A stretch of 64,000 nucleotides of DNA. Source: Pontibacter vulgaris (GTDB lineage Bacteria; Bacteroidota; Bacteroidia; Cytophagales; Hymenobacteraceae). Below, piece after piece: positions 27,585-37,482 of this stretch. The notes under the pieces were generated by a model, which was not told the DNA's origin, did no database searches, and was given only the letters and a program-made list of their open reading frames with translations. The position numbers and the translations under genes were made by a program. Positions within the stretch are counted from its first letter, which is position 1. Each line of letters opens with the position of its first letter. Location: positions 186,001 to 250,000 of the forward strand of contig NZ_JAJVDH010000003.1 of the NCBI RefSeq assembly GCF_022758145.1, given 5' to 3'.

Positions 27585-28259
27585 ATGAAATACGAATTGG
27601 AGAAAAAGATATGGACAGATGCAGACTTCGAGCAGATGGGCTGGCATGACTGCCGTATTTATAAGATTCGCTTTTCGGAGGATTTAGAGTTAGACATAGA
27701 TTACATTCTTCAATGGAATAAGCCTGACCTGGAAGGACTTCCTTTTACCTTTTGGGTAGCTCCTGCTACAATGGTATTCAAACGGGTCAAGAAACTGAAC
27801 TTCGAAATTGACACAGCCTTCGATGAGGCAGTTGAAATTGAAGATATAGAGAGAAGAGTTGATAAAGAAGGAATGGTTTGGACCATATTGACTCAACAAG
27901 GGGAGATTGAATTTTTAGCTGATGGCTATGAGCAGTTTATCCGGCAAGAGCCTTCTTTCCAATTTGGTCAGACTATCCCATATATCGAGAGGTATGGCTC
28001 CTCGCTTGAGAGAACCACAAGTCAAGATAACCCTAACAGGCTACGTGAGGATTTACAAGCACAAAGGAAGAAGGATTTGGAAGATTACGAAAATGCGAAG
28101 AAGAGGCATTTGCTCAGACAGGAGAAAGAGGCTTTAAGCGAGTCAAGGGAAGGGAGAAAGCTGAGTCTGAAGGATTACCTTGTGAGGAAAAAGGAAATTG
28201 CAGAGAAGCTTGAATACTATGACCATTGGCTACAGAATACAAGGTTTGAAGCCTGGTAA
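27585..28259 (+). CDS. Hypothetical protein with C-terminal coiled coil
   Basis: 224 residues, no signal peptide. The N-terminal half (MGWHDCRIYKIRF ... LELDIDYILQW ... FTFWVAPATMVFKRVKKL) looks like a small beta-rich domain seen in stand-alone Bacteroidota proteins; I cannot name the family with confidence. Residues about 150-215 are highly charged (RKKDLEDYENAKKRHLLRQ) and helical, likely a coiled coil. Codon use is AT-rich, and the gene has no AAGTATA word. An array of inverted half-sites lies before it. Possibly acquired. Confidence 0.65.
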   Translation: MKYELEKKIWTDADFEQMGWHDCRIYKIRFSEDLELDIDYILQWNKPDLEGLPFTFWVAPATMVFKRVKKLNFEIDTAFDEAVEIEDIERRVDKEGMVWTILTQQGEIEFLADGYEQFIRQEPSFQFGQTIPYIERYGSSLERTTSQDNPNRLREDLQAQRKKDLEDYENAKKRHLLRQEKEALSESREGRKLSLKDYLVRKKEIAEKLEYYDHWLQNTRFEAW

Positions 28260-28415
28260 AAATAGCCTTCAGACAACAAAATGTATACTTTATGCTGCGG
28301 CTGAAAGCCTTGCACATCATCTACACTAATACGTTACCTTCTATATAAGTAGACAGTCTAACCCAGCATTGCAAACGAGTAATTAAACAACCCAACCAAA
28401 TCCGAAACAACCAAA

Positions 28416-28967
28416 ATGGAGTTATCACCTGAACAATGTGAAGAACTACTCAGCGTACTGAAAACACGTTTTGAGAAAAACATGAACCGCCACGAAGGTA
28501 TTGAATGGGCTAAAATACAAGCAAAGCTGGAAGGTAATTCTGATAAGCTATGGTCTCTGTATGAAATGGAACGAACTGGTGGCGAACCAGATGTTGTTGG
28601 TTTTGATGAAAAAACGGGTCAATACATTTTTTATGATTGCGCAGCCGAAAGCCCCAAAGGCCGCAGAAGTGTTTGCTACGACCGCGAAGCCCTGGAATCC
28701 AGGAAAGAACATAAACCTCAAAACAATGCGATAGATATGGCTACTGCTATGGGCATTGAGATCTTGACTGAACAACAATACCGGGAGCTTCAGCAACTTG
28801 GGAAATTTGATCTGAAAACATCAAGTTGGGTGCGAACGCCTGATGCTATTAGAAAACTAAAAGGTGCTCTTTTTTGTGACCGCCGCTACGACACTGTCTT
28901 TTTATACCACAACGGAGCAGAATCTTACTATGCTGCAAGGGGTTTCCGTGGCTCGCTCAAAGTATAA
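28416..28967 (+). CDS. DUF4256 domain-containing protein
   Basis: 183 residues, soluble. MELSPEQCEELLSVLKTRFEKN, WSLYEMERTGGEPDVVGFD, FYDCAAESPKGRRSVCYDREAL and the C-terminal LKGALFCDRRYDTVFLYHNGAESYYAARGFRG are the conserved blocks of DUF4256, found across many bacteria with no assigned function. Its length is usual for the family. Its stop codon lies in an AAGTATAA word (28960). Confidence 0.88.
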   Translation: MELSPEQCEELLSVLKTRFEKNMNRHEGIEWAKIQAKLEGNSDKLWSLYEMERTGGEPDVVGFDEKTGQYIFYDCAAESPKGRRSVCYDREALESRKEHKPQNNAIDMATAMGIEILTEQQYRELQQLGKFDLKTSSWVRTPDAIRKLKGALFCDRRYDTVFLYHNGAESYYAARGFRGSLKV

Positions 28968-29091
28968 ATTTTGCTTCTAATCCTGCCCTTTCACAAGTTT
29001 GCAAAAAGTTAGTCGTACTTAAAGGAGCCCATTATTCATAGAAATTGAATAATATTGTTACACACATCCGTTAACAATTAAAACTATCTTT

Positions 29092-29736
29092 TTGGAAGGG
29101 ATCTTTATAACTATACTTGATTTAACCGGGACGTTCGTATTTGCCATAAGCGGCATAAGGCTCGCCTCGGGCAAAAACATCGACTGGTTTGGTGCCTATA
29201 TAATTGGCCTGGCAACTGCTATTGGAGGCGGAACCACAAGAGATGTGTTACTTGATGTAACGCCTTTCTGGATGCTGGACGGTAAATATTTCCTCACAAC
29301 CGGGGTAGCGCTACTGGCAACTTTACTTTTTAAAAATAAGATCTTCAGATTAGGAAATACCTTGTTCCTGTTCGACGCCATAGGGCTTGGGTTATTTACA
29401 ATAGTCGGCATCAGCAAAAGCCTTGAGGCTCAATTGCCTTTCTGGGTTTGCATTGTAATGGGAGCAATTACAGGTTCAGTTGGCGGCCTTATCCGGGATG
29501 TGCTATTAAACGAAGTGCCACTCTTGCTGCGAAGAGATATTTATGCACTTGCATGCGTAACCGGCGGCGTTGTTTATTTTATGTGTTTGCAACTCAACTT
29601 TTCGACAAGTATAACAGAATTAACTGCTGCTTTGGTAGTTATACTTGTCAGAGTGGTTGCGATGAAGTTTCATATCCATTTACCCGTGTTAAATTCGCTT
29701 AAGAACCCTTACAGCGACAAAACCGACAAATCCTGA
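29092..29736 (+). CDS. Trimeric intracellular cation channel family protein (UPF0126)
   Basis: 214 residues, seven predicted helices, made of two repeats each bearing the glycine-rich GGG(T)TRDVLL motif (about 45-54: GGGTTRDVLLDVTPFW; about 125-137: GGLIRDVLLNEVP). This is the TRIC / YicG fold; family members conduct K+ as trimers in the inner membrane. There is no ATG in frame, so TTG 29092 is taken as the start; the first residues EGIFITILDLTGTFVFAISG match the family N-terminus. No strong terminator seen after it. Confidence 0.88.
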   Translation: MEGIFITILDLTGTFVFAISGIRLASGKNIDWFGAYIIGLATAIGGGTTRDVLLDVTPFWMLDGKYFLTTGVALLATLLFKNKIFRLGNTLFLFDAIGLGLFTIVGISKSLEAQLPFWVCIVMGAITGSVGGLIRDVLLNEVPLLLRRDIYALACVTGGVVYFMCLQLNFSTSITELTAALVVILVRVVAMKFHIHLPVLNSLKNPYSDKTDKS

Positions 29737-29831
29737 AACTGCCAGCTTTGGAGAGCAGCAAGTATAAAGTATTAAATACCTGGCACATGGCCTTTAGCAG
29801 CAATTTTAAGTATAAAATCCGTGAAGTATAA

Positions 29832-30521
29832 ATGAACCAGGAACAACTAGCCTATCATTATAACCATTTATACCAAGAGTCTGCTAATAAAATCCTCAAT
29901 AACAACCTCACTATCGACACTTTAATCGATTCGACTACCGATAGCAGATTTGGAATAACATTGCTTATCAGGCCTAATGCTGAGGTAAAACAAAATATTG
30001 AGAAATTTCTGGAAGAGATCAGGTTAAATGAGCCGGACCAATATTACTATCCAGCTTCAGATTTACATGTTACGATACTATCCATCATATCCTGCTACGA
30101 TGGGTTTGATCTATTTCAGATCGCAGTAAATCAGTATTCAGATGTAATCCGAAAAAGCTTGGAAGCTGTAAGAGATTTTGAAATTGAATTCAAGGGCGTT
30201 ACTGTTTCAGATGCCGCCGTAATGATACAGGGTTACCCCAAGGATGAATCTTTACGGAATTTGCGGGAAAACCTGCGGGAGAATTTTAAACAAAGTGGCT
30301 TGCAGCAGAGCATCGATCAAAGATACTCTATAGTTACTGCGCATATTACCGTAGCCAGGTTTAAAGCTAAGCTACAGAATGCCAATGCATTTCTGGAGAG
30401 CCTGGACAAGTATAAAAACCATCAGTTTGGCATTTCCAAAGTCAGCAAAGCAGAATTAGTTTACAACGATTGGTACCAAAGAGAAAGATTTGTGCAGAAG
30501 TTAAAGGAGTTTGAATTATAA
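29832..30521 (+). CDS. 2'-5' RNA ligase / 2H phosphoesterase family protein
   Basis: 229 residues. Two HxT/S motifs mark the 2H fold: HVTILS in ASDLHVTILSII and HITVAR in TAHITVARFK. The family opens or closes 2',3'-cyclic phosphates or 2'-5' bonds in RNA; the substrate here is unknown. Cytosolic. An AAGTATAAA word ends at the base before the ATG. It converges with rlmH, leaving 54 bp between. Confidence 0.82.
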   Translation: MNQEQLAYHYNHLYQESANKILNNNLTIDTLIDSTTDSRFGITLLIRPNAEVKQNIEKFLEEIRLNEPDQYYYPASDLHVTILSIISCYDGFDLFQIAVNQYSDVIRKSLEAVRDFEIEFKGVTVSDAAVMIQGYPKDESLRNLRENLRENFKQSGLQQSIDQRYSIVTAHITVARFKAKLQNANAFLESLDKYKNHQFGISKVSKAELVYNDWYQRERFVQKLKEFEL

Positions 30522-30575
30522 GATTTTAACCCGGCAAAGTTTATACTTTGCTCCGGGAAGCGGTGGAAGCATGGT

Positions 30576-31049
30576 TTAATCGTGATGGTACTTTTCGCCC
30601 CGAAGTATAGTGAAGCCGCGGTAAATTTGTTCTGTAAAAAAAAGCCTAACCATCTGGTGCGAGAAGGTCATTTTAGAAAGCGATATCTGATCGTTTGCCC
30701 TTTGGTAAATAGCCGGCGAAAACCCAAAAGCGCCGCCAATAACAAAGATCAGGTTGGTGTTAACCACATTCAGTTTCTTCTGAAGAAAGGCTGCAAACTC
30801 AGAAGAAGTGAACGTTTTCCCTTTCTCATCCAGCAACACAACATGGTCGCCATCCTGTACCTTCTGAAGTATAAGCTTGCCTTCGGCTTCTTTCAGGTTA
30901 TCGGCCGTAAATTTGCCGCCCTGTTTTATATCCGGAATAATAATAAACTCAAACGGATGATAATGTTTTAACCGCTTCAGGTATTTCTGAATACCTTCCT
31001 CCAGAAACGCTTCGTCTGTTTTGCCTATCGCAATAAGTTTGATCTTCAT
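30576..31049 (-). CDS. rlmH: 23S rRNA (pseudouridine-1915-N3) methyltransferase
   Basis: 157 residues from ATG 31049 (MKIKLIAIGKT), the standard RlmH start and length; a longer reading from 31097 adds 16 unrelated residues. SPOUT fold with the knot sequence LIFVIGGAFGFSPAIYQRAN and the C-terminal SLSKMTFSHQMVRLFFTEQIYRGFTILRGEKYHH, which is nearly diagnostic. Methylates pseudouridine 1915 in helix 69 of 23S rRNA, using SAM, as a homodimer on the 70S ribosome. Confidence 0.96.
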   Translation of the reverse strand: MKIKLIAIGKTDEAFLEEGIQKYLKRLKHYHPFEFIIIPDIKQGGKFTADNLKEAEGKLILQKVQDGDHVVLLDEKGKTFTSSEFAAFLQKKLNVVNTNLIFVIGGAFGFSPAIYQRANDQISLSKMTFSHQMVRLFFTEQIYRGFTILRGEKYHHD

Positions 31050-31274
31050 CTGCTGCCAGCTTTTCGCCAATATCGCTTTAAATGCAGTATTTTCCAATAA
31101 TATGCTAAACGCTGCGCCTATTACCGAACAGGTAAAACCTATACTTTATACTTTAAATCAGCTGGTTATAAACTATTCTGATGTGGAAGTAAAACCTTAA
31201 ACTTTTATCGGTTTTATCTGAAACAAGAAACCCTTATATTCGCTCTGCCGCTATACATGAACCGGATCTTCACC

Positions 31275-31592
31275 ATGAAAAATATACTTCCCTTTTTAAC
31301 TATTGCCTTGCTTATGGCTTCCTGCACCTGCGACCAGCAGATCAGCGGCATTGTGCTCGATAAAGACACGAACAAAGTTATCAGGGAAGTATACGTGCAC
31401 AAACAGGGCAATACCAACCAGGGCGACTTTACCAACGAGAAAGGCCAGTTTAAACTCGAAGGCCTGGCCACAAAAATATTTAACTGCCCTAGTATGGATG
31501 TAACACTCAACAAGAAGGGCTATAAAAGTATAACTGTTAGCGTACCTAATGCCGAAACAAAAACCATTTACCTCGAAAAAACAAAGCGTTAA
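31275..31592 (+). CDS. Small lipoprotein with carboxypeptidase-regulatory-like fold
   Basis: 105 residues from ATG 31275 (MKNILPFLTIALLMASC), a lipoprotein signal with cysteine at 17. The mature part ISGIVLDKDTNKVIREVYV ... GDFTNEKGQFKLEGL ... KGYKSITVSVPN reads as a single beta-sandwich of the CarboxypepD_reg type. No catalytic residues. Periplasmic or outer-membrane anchored; function unknown. It has three AAGTATA-class words in about 240 bp. Confidence 0.72.
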   Translation: MKNILPFLTIALLMASCTCDQQISGIVLDKDTNKVIREVYVHKQGNTNQGDFTNEKGQFKLEGLATKIFNCPSMDVTLNKKGYKSITVSVPNAETKTIYLEKTKR

Positions 31593-31689
31593 GCATTCAG
31601 GGAATTTTATACTTTAAGCCAACAAGCCGGGCGTAAATATTTTTGATTTAGCGGCCAAAAAGTTATCTTTCTTTGTAAAATCTCACCTT

Positions 31690-33321
31690 ATGCACAGAAG
31701 AAACTTTTTAAAGAACGGCTCGCTCGCGAGTTTGTCGCTTTCTACCCTTTTTCTTAGCTCCTGCAGCACTACAACCACAGAACAAAGCGAAGAAAAAGCT
31801 ACCTCAGAAAATACTGCAACCGCTTTTGCCTTAAGCGAAGCAACTATAAGCGAACTGCAGCAGAAAATGCAGCGCGGCGAGTATACTTCCAAAGCCATCA
31901 CCAAACTATACTTAGACCGCATAGAAGCCATTGATAAGAACGGCCCTAAACTAAATGCAGTAATAGAAGTAAACCCCGACGCGCTAAGTATAGCGGAGGC
32001 GATGGATGCTGAGCGCAAGGCCGGTAAAGTACGTGGCCCGCTGCACGGCATTCCGGTACTGATAAAAGACAACATTGATACCGGCGATAAAATGGATACC
32101 ACAGCCGGCGCGCTGGCAATGGTAGGTAATAAAGCTGCAAAAGATGCTTTTATGGTTGCCCGGTTGCGTGAGTCCGGGGCTGTATTGCTAGGCAAAACAA
32201 ACCTGAGCGAGTGGGCCAATTTCCGTTCTACCCGCTCTACAAGTGGCTGGAGCAGCCGGGGTGGCCAGAACAAAAACCCATACATTTTAGATCGTACGCC
32301 TTGCGGATCAAGCTCAGGTTCTGGCGTTGCCGTATCTGCTAACCTTTGCACAGTAGCCATTGGCACCGAAACAGATGGCTCCGTTGTATGTCCTGCTTCC
32401 GTTAACGGGCTTGTAGGCATAAAGCCAACAGTTGGTTTGCTAAGCCGCTCCGGTATTATACCTATTTCCCATACCCAGGATACTGCCGGCCCAATGGCCC
32501 GCACTGTTCGCGATGCAGCCATACTTTTAAGCGCATTAACAGGAGTTGACCCCAAGGATGCTGTTACAAAAGAAAGCACTGGTAAAATGCAGCCGGACTA
32601 CACTAAGTTTCTGGATGAAAATGGCCTGCAAGGCAAACGCATTGGCATAGAGAAATCCTTCCTGAAAGGCCACGAAGACATAGATTCATTGCTGCAAAAA
32701 GCGCTTGAGCAACTCAAAGCAAAAGGTGCTACTATTGTGGAAGTGGAGATCATGAAAAAGATAAACGAGTTATCTGCCACAGAATTTAAGGTACTGCAGT
32801 ATGAATTTAAAGATGGCGTTAACAAATACCTGGCTACGCATAATGCCCCGGTTAAATCGCTGAAAGAAGTAATAGCCTATAACAAGCAACATGCTGATAA
32901 GGCCATGCCATACTTTAAACAGGAAATCCTGGAAACCTCGGAAGCCCTCGGCGACCTTAACAACAAAGAGTATAAAGAGGCGTTACAGAAAAACCTGACC
33001 ACTGCCCGAAACGCCATTAACTCGATCATGAAAGAGAACAAGCTGGATGCAATTTCCGGCCCGACTTATGGCCCATCTTGGTGCATCGACTTAATAAACG
33101 GCGACTCTTTTACTGGCTATGGTTTGTCTACTCCGGCGGCCATTTCCGGATATCCGCATATTACAGTTCCGATGGGTTTAGTGCATGGTTTGCCAATTGG
33201 TTTATCATTCTTCGGCGGAGCTTATACCGAGCCTCAGTTAATAAGTATAGCCTACGCCTATGAGCAGGCATCTAAGAACAGGGTTGCTCCTGGTTTCCTG
33301 AAAACCACTAATCCGCTATAA
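31690..33321 (+). CDS. Amidase family protein (amidase signature), lipoprotein or Tat substrate
   Basis: 543 residues. The N-terminus MHRRNFLKNGSLASLSLSTL has a twin-arginine-like RRNFLK, then FLSSC, a lipobox, so export as a lipoprotein, perhaps by Tat, is likely. The amidase signature follows: lysine in PVLIKDNIDTGDKMDTTAGA, then CGSSSGSGVAVSANLCTVAIGTETDGSV with the cis-serine and the nucleophile serine. The family hydrolyses carboxylic amides; substrate unknown. A promoter-like TTTG (31642-31645), 18 bp, TATCTTTC lies upstream. Confidence 0.9.
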   Translation: MHRRNFLKNGSLASLSLSTLFLSSCSTTTTEQSEEKATSENTATAFALSEATISELQQKMQRGEYTSKAITKLYLDRIEAIDKNGPKLNAVIEVNPDALSIAEAMDAERKAGKVRGPLHGIPVLIKDNIDTGDKMDTTAGALAMVGNKAAKDAFMVARLRESGAVLLGKTNLSEWANFRSTRSTSGWSSRGGQNKNPYILDRTPCGSSSGSGVAVSANLCTVAIGTETDGSVVCPASVNGLVGIKPTVGLLSRSGIIPISHTQDTAGPMARTVRDAAILLSALTGVDPKDAVTKESTGKMQPDYTKFLDENGLQGKRIGIEKSFLKGHEDIDSLLQKALEQLKAKGATIVEVEIMKKINELSATEFKVLQYEFKDGVNKYLATHNAPVKSLKEVIAYNKQHADKAMPYFKQEILETSEALGDLNNKEYKEALQKNLTTARNAINSIMKENKLDAISGPTYGPSWCIDLINGDSFTGYGLSTPAAISGYPHITVPMGLVHGLPIGLSFFGGAYTEPQLISIAYAYEQASKNRVAPGFLKTTNPL

Positions 33322-33412
33322 CAGCAATTTTGCCCGCAGGTCAGAGCTCCGGTACTATAGCACTGGCGTTTCGACTTGCGGGTATACTTACTTCGTAAAG
33401 CTATACCCTGCT

Positions 33413-34171
33413 CTAAGCTGTTTTGGGTTTACTCGCTGTTGCTATATCATACTCTTTCAGAAGTTTAGGCGGCACTGGCGGCATCGTGACATATTTTCTC
33501 TTTAGCAACCAGGTTTCTTGCAGCAAACTGTAAGGAGAAAACCCACACCCTCTACAACCTTTCAGAGAAGGAATGTTGTTTAACTTAACAAAAGTTATCA
33601 CTTCAGATGCTCCAATATCTGCAGCCTTTTCAGCAATCTGGCACATGGCATCAGGCATAATACCTAACCCACGGTAGGCGGGATGCATATAGGCCCCTTC
33701 CAGAAGCGCCTCGTTAGCTTTTAACTGGGGAAACAAGCCATTAAATGTACTGCGGATTTTGTGATTATTTGCCGGGCCAACAAGCCATTGCATATAGCAA
33801 GGCTTACCATCTTCTGTAACCGCCACAAAACAGGTTTGTAAATTGCTGTTTACCAGTTTACGCTGGTAATTTATTTGCTTCACCTCTTTTTCGGTAAGGC
33901 CAGTAGTATCTAATAAATAATCAATATCGCGCTCTTCTAAAGGGCGAACCGTAATATTGATTTTTGCTTTAGGATTCTGAAAATCATCAACCAGATATCT
34001 CTTTAGCCCATACCAGTAACGCGTCGAATAAATCCTTTCTTTAGCAGCAATGGAGTAAAGCCGATTATTTGTTAATTTCCATGCATCTCTTACATTCCCC
34101 TTTGCCAAAAGCTCCCACCCTTTCCTGACCTTGCCATAAAAGTCATTTCTTTTAATTGCTACCTCTTCCAT
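33413..34171 (-). CDS. GNAT-fold acetyltransferase-like protein
   Basis: 252 residues from ATG 34171; an ATG at 34195 adds 8. After an N-terminal helical segment (about 1-70), residues about 70-225 form a GNAT-like fold with the acetyl-CoA loop in GAYMHPAYRGLGIMPDAM (R/Q-x-x-G-x-G/A form YRGLGI) and NNIPSLKGCRGCGFSPY. Two cysteines in CRGC are unusual there. Substrate unknown; such proteins in Bacteroidota are often linked to envelope or capsule. Divergent from bioB over a region with DnaA-box-like sequences. Confidence 0.7.
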   Translation of the reverse strand: MEEVAIKRNDFYGKVRKGWELLAKGNVRDAWKLTNNRLYSIAAKERIYSTRYWYGLKRYLVDDFQNPKAKINITVRPLEERDIDYLLDTTGLTEKEVKQINYQRKLVNSNLQTCFVAVTEDGKPCYMQWLVGPANNHKIRSTFNGLFPQLKANEALLEGAYMHPAYRGLGIMPDAMCQIAEKAADIGASEVITFVKLNNIPSLKGCRGCGFSPYSLLQETWLLKRKYVTMPPVPPKLLKEYDIATASKPKTA

Positions 34172-34590
34172 ACTAACACCTAAATTAAAGCCCAAACAAT
34201 TATTAGTATAATTTAAATACGTAATAGGATTTAATTTGCTTAATTTAAATTCACTTTTGAAGTGTAGGGTATCAATTTCAAGCCGAGCAATAGAGTATAC
34301 TTATTCAACAGCTATACAGCGGCTTTCCAGAAATGGTAATTACCTGTATTTAAAGTATAGTTCAACCGGGCGGAATAGAACAATAAAATTTATGGCAACC
34401 ACACAAGGCATGCATCAACACATCTTTGTTGCTTACACCGCTGTGGAAAAGCGCTTTCCAACAAATTAACAAAAACGATTTATCCACAGAAATACATCAG
34501 AAGCTTAAGTAGTTAACTATTTATCCACTGAACATACCAATATCTTGGTTTTTTATTCCTAAATCTTCAAATTACCTTCGTATCCCAAAC
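34172..34590. other. AT-rich divergent region with DnaA-box-like sequences
   Basis: About 400 bp. The left part (34196-34260) is very AT-rich. Between 34442 and 34529 lie TGTGGAAAA (reverse of TTTTCCACA, one mismatch to the DnaA consensus), an exact TTATCCACA (34480-34488) and TTATCCACT (34521-34529). The two perfect or near-perfect boxes share orientation. The promoter region of bioB follows. A 77-codon reading frame through it looks spurious. Confidence 0.5.
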
Positions 34591-35601
34591 ATGAGTACCA
34601 TGATGCAAAACGGAGAAAATACAGACATCCGCAACAACTGGAGTCTGGAAGAGATAAAGGCCATATATAACAAGCCTGTTCTGGAACTGATCGTAGAAGC
34701 GGCCAATGTGCACAAGCAATACCAGGCTACCGGCGAAGTACAGGTATGTACTTTGTTATCAGTTAAAACTGGTGGTTGCCCTGAAGACTGTTCGTATTGC
34801 CCGCAGGCTGCCCGTTTCCATACGGATGTGGAGGTACATAAATTATTAAGCCAGGAGCAGGTAATTTCAGCTGCGCAACGCGCAAAAGATGGCGGCTCTA
34901 CCCGTTTTTGCATGGGTGCTGCCTGGCGCGAGGTACGCGATAACCGCGACTTCGACAAAGTGCTGGACATGGTGAAAGGCGTGAACGAAATGGGGCTGGA
35001 GGTTTGCTGTACTTTGGGCATGGTGAACGAGTACCAGGCTGAGAAGTTGAAAGAAGCCGGCCTTTATGCCTACAACCACAACCTGGATACTTCGGAAGAA
35101 AACTATAGCAACATCATTACCACCCGCACTTACGACGATCGTCTTGATACAATTGAGAATGTGCGGAAGGCAGGTATTTCAGTATGCTCCGGTGGTATAA
35201 TCGGCTTGGGTGAAACAGATGAAGACCGTATCGGCATGCTTCATACTTTGTCTACACTGGTGCAGCACCCGGAGTCTGTTCCGGTTAATGCGCTGGTTCC
35301 AGTTAAAGGTACACCCCTGGAGAACCAGCCACTGGTAACGGTATGGGAAATGGTGCGCATGATCGCAACTGCCCGTATTCTTATGCCAAAAACGATGGTG
35401 CGTTTATCGGCTGGCCGTGAGCGCATGAGCGTTACAGACCAGGCACTTTGCTTCCTGGCGGGCGCCAACTCCATCTTCACAGGGGAGAAGCTGCTGACGA
35501 CCCCTAACCCGGATTTTGACGCAGACAAAGCCATGTTTGACCTGCTGGGCCTGACACCACGCAAATCATTTAAAGAAGAAGCGCAGCACGTTTGTTCTTA
35601 A
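34591..35601 (+). CDS. bioB: Biotin synthase
   Basis: 336 residues. Radical-SAM cluster motif C63-C67-C70 in [15 protein letters not shown]. Further BioB marks: [57 protein letters not shown], and [10 protein letters not shown] with the arginine near the [2Fe-2S] cluster. Inserts sulfur into dethiobiotin, the last step of biotin synthesis, using SAM. It heads the cluster bioB-bioF-bioD-bioA-KS, with 67 bp before bioF. Confidence 0.97.
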   Translation: MSTMMQNGENTDIRNNWSLEEIKAIYNKPVLELIVEAANVHKQYQATGEVQVCTLLSVKTGGCPEDCSYCPQAARFHTDVEVHKLLSQEQVISAAQRAKDGGSTRFCMGAAWREVRDNRDFDKVLDMVKGVNEMGLEVCCTLGMVNEYQAEKLKEAGLYAYNHNLDTSEENYSNIITTRTYDDRLDTIENVRKAGISVCSGGIIGLGETDEDRIGMLHTLSTLVQHPESVPVNALVPVKGTPLENQPLVTVWEMVRMIATARILMPKTMVRLSAGRERMSVTDQALCFLAGANSIFTGEKLLTTPNPDFDADKAMFDLLGLTPRKSFKEEAQHVCS

Positions 35602-35668
35602 ACACAAGATTGCAGACACAAGACACAGGACTATTAGTCTAAATTTAAAGTCTTATATTTTACGTCTT

Positions 35669-36799
35669 ATGTCTGAAATCCATAAAAGATTGCAGCAGAA
35701 ACTGGCGGAACGGGCAGCACAGGGCAACCTGCGCACCCTTAAAACTACCTCCGGCCTGATTGATTTCTGCTCGAATGATTACCTCGGCCTTGCTCGCTCT
35801 GAAAAGTTACGGGCACTCATCCATAAGGAAGAGGATAAGTATAAACTACTACCATTGGGGGCAACAGGCTCCCGTTTGCTATCAGGCAACCACCTGCTAT
35901 TTGAAGAGCTGGAAAGTATAATTGCGGATTACCATAAAGGCGAGTCGGCATTGCTATTCAATTCTGGTTATATGGCAAATGTTGGCCTGCTGTCAGCACT
36001 GCCGCAGCGTGGCGATACCGTATTTTATGACGAGGCCAGCCATGCGTCTATGAAAGACGGCCTGCGCCTGAGTTTTGCAAAGACTTATCCTTTTCGCCAT
36101 AACAGCGTGGAGGATCTGAGGCAGAAACTAAAGCATGCAACCGGGCAGGTATATGTGGTAGTAGAGTCGGTTTACTCAATGGATGGCGATAAAGCCCCCT
36201 TGCAGGAACTGGCACAACTCTGTACTGAATATTCGATTGCATTAATTGTAGATGAGGCCCATGCCGTGGGTCTTTATGGTGAGAAAGGCGAAGGAATGAC
36301 TGTGGCTTTAGGGCTGCAGGACCAGGTATTTGCACAGGTTATTACTTACGGCAAAGCCATGGGCAACCATGGCGCTGCAGTGGTTGGCCCAAAAGTGCTG
36401 CGCGATTTTCTCATCAACTATAGCCGTGCATTTATTTATACTACGGGCTTACCAACGCATGCGCTGGTTGCCTTAAAGTGCGCTTATACTTTGCTGCCAC
36501 AGCTTTCCAGCGAAAGAGAAAAGGTAAAAGAGCTGGCGCACCAGCTGTACCAAAAGCTAAACAAACTTAGCAGCATACGCTGCACCCCGGAGAACAGTGT
36601 TATACTTTCTGTTTTCCTGCAACAGCCCCGGCACCTGAAAGAACTGGCGGCTGCGCTGCAAACTGATGGATATGATGTACGCCCCGTGATGGCCCCTACT
36701 GTGCCCGAAGGCACCGAGCGGCTTCGCGTAATCGTGCATGCTTTTAATACGGAAGAAGAAATTGAGGGCCTCGCGCAGGCCATAGCTAAAGGTACATGA
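35669..36799 (+). CDS. bioF: 8-amino-7-oxononanoate synthase
   Basis: 376 residues, alpha-oxoamine synthase family. PLP lysine K229 in VITYGKAMGNHGAAVVG; DEAHAVGLYGEKGEG holds the PLP-binding Asp and His; N-terminal DFCSNDYLGLA is typical. Condenses pimeloyl-ACP (or -CoA) with alanine. KBL is a close relative but the position between bioB and bioD settles the call. Overlaps bioD by 4 bp. Confidence 0.95.
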   Translation: MSEIHKRLQQKLAERAAQGNLRTLKTTSGLIDFCSNDYLGLARSEKLRALIHKEEDKYKLLPLGATGSRLLSGNHLLFEELESIIADYHKGESALLFNSGYMANVGLLSALPQRGDTVFYDEASHASMKDGLRLSFAKTYPFRHNSVEDLRQKLKHATGQVYVVVESVYSMDGDKAPLQELAQLCTEYSIALIVDEAHAVGLYGEKGEGMTVALGLQDQVFAQVITYGKAMGNHGAAVVGPKVLRDFLINYSRAFIYTTGLPTHALVALKCAYTLLPQLSSEREKVKELAHQLYQKLNKLSSIRCTPENSVILSVFLQQPRHLKELAAALQTDGYDVRPVMAPTVPEGTERLRVIVHAFNTEEEIEGLAQAIAKGT

Positions 36800-37410
36800 A
36801 ACAATATTTTGTAACAGGCATTGGAACGGACGTTGGCAAAACAGTTGCCGCTGCCATACTTACCCAGGCACTACAAGCTGATTACTGGAAACCCGTTCAG
36901 GCGGGCGGACTTGACTTTACCGATACAGACATGGTTAAGAGTCTGGTTTCGAATGAGAACTCTGTATTTCACCCGGAAGCTTATCGCTTAAAAATGGCAT
37001 CTTCGCCACATAAAGCAGCAGCAGCTGAAGGCATTGAAATTGACGTACACGGCCTAAAGCTCCCTGAAACCAGCAATAACCTAATCGTGGAAGGTGCAGG
37101 CGGGCTGATGGTGCCTCTGAATAAGCGCTACCTCGTACTCGACCTGGTGCAACAGCTTGGCCTGGAGGTTATACTTGTCTCCAGAAACTACCTGGGAAGT
37201 ATAAATCATACCTTGCTTACAGCTGAGGTGTTGCGTTATCGCAAGGTTCCTGTGGCCGGCATTATCTTTAACGGTGAAGAAAATCCTACCTCCGAAGACT
37301 TTATCATCAAGTATACAGGTTTGCGCCGTTTGCCATCTATCCGCCAGGAAGCCGATTTTTGCCAGGATGCGGTTGCTGCGTATGCTAAGACATTTGAGGG
37401 TTATCTGTAA
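36796..37410 (+). CDS. bioD: Dethiobiotin synthetase
   Basis: 204 residues. P-loop GIGTDVGKTVAAA (K15-T16), then YWKPVQAGG and EGAGGLMVPL, the BioD signatures for ATP and DAPA binding. Forms the ureido ring from DAPA, CO2 and ATP. Starts on the bioF stop (ATGA overlap), so the two are translationally coupled. Confidence 0.95.
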   Translation: MKQYFVTGIGTDVGKTVAAAILTQALQADYWKPVQAGGLDFTDTDMVKSLVSNENSVFHPEAYRLKMASSPHKAAAAEGIEIDVHGLKLPETSNNLIVEGAGGLMVPLNKRYLVLDLVQQLGLEVILVSRNYLGSINHTLLTAEVLRYRKVPVAGIIFNGEENPTSEDFIIKYTGLRRLPSIRQEADFCQDAVAAYAKTFEGYL

Positions 37411-37482
37411 GACTTAAAACGCATTATTATAGAGAAAAACTCTACATAAGATTCAGTCATTCATTTAGTCAGTTATTCAAAA

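Noticed and set aside
34236-34469. 77-codon ORF upstream of bioB
   Set aside because: Unlike a protein in composition, no family match, and it covers the DnaA-box-like region and AT-rich DNA.
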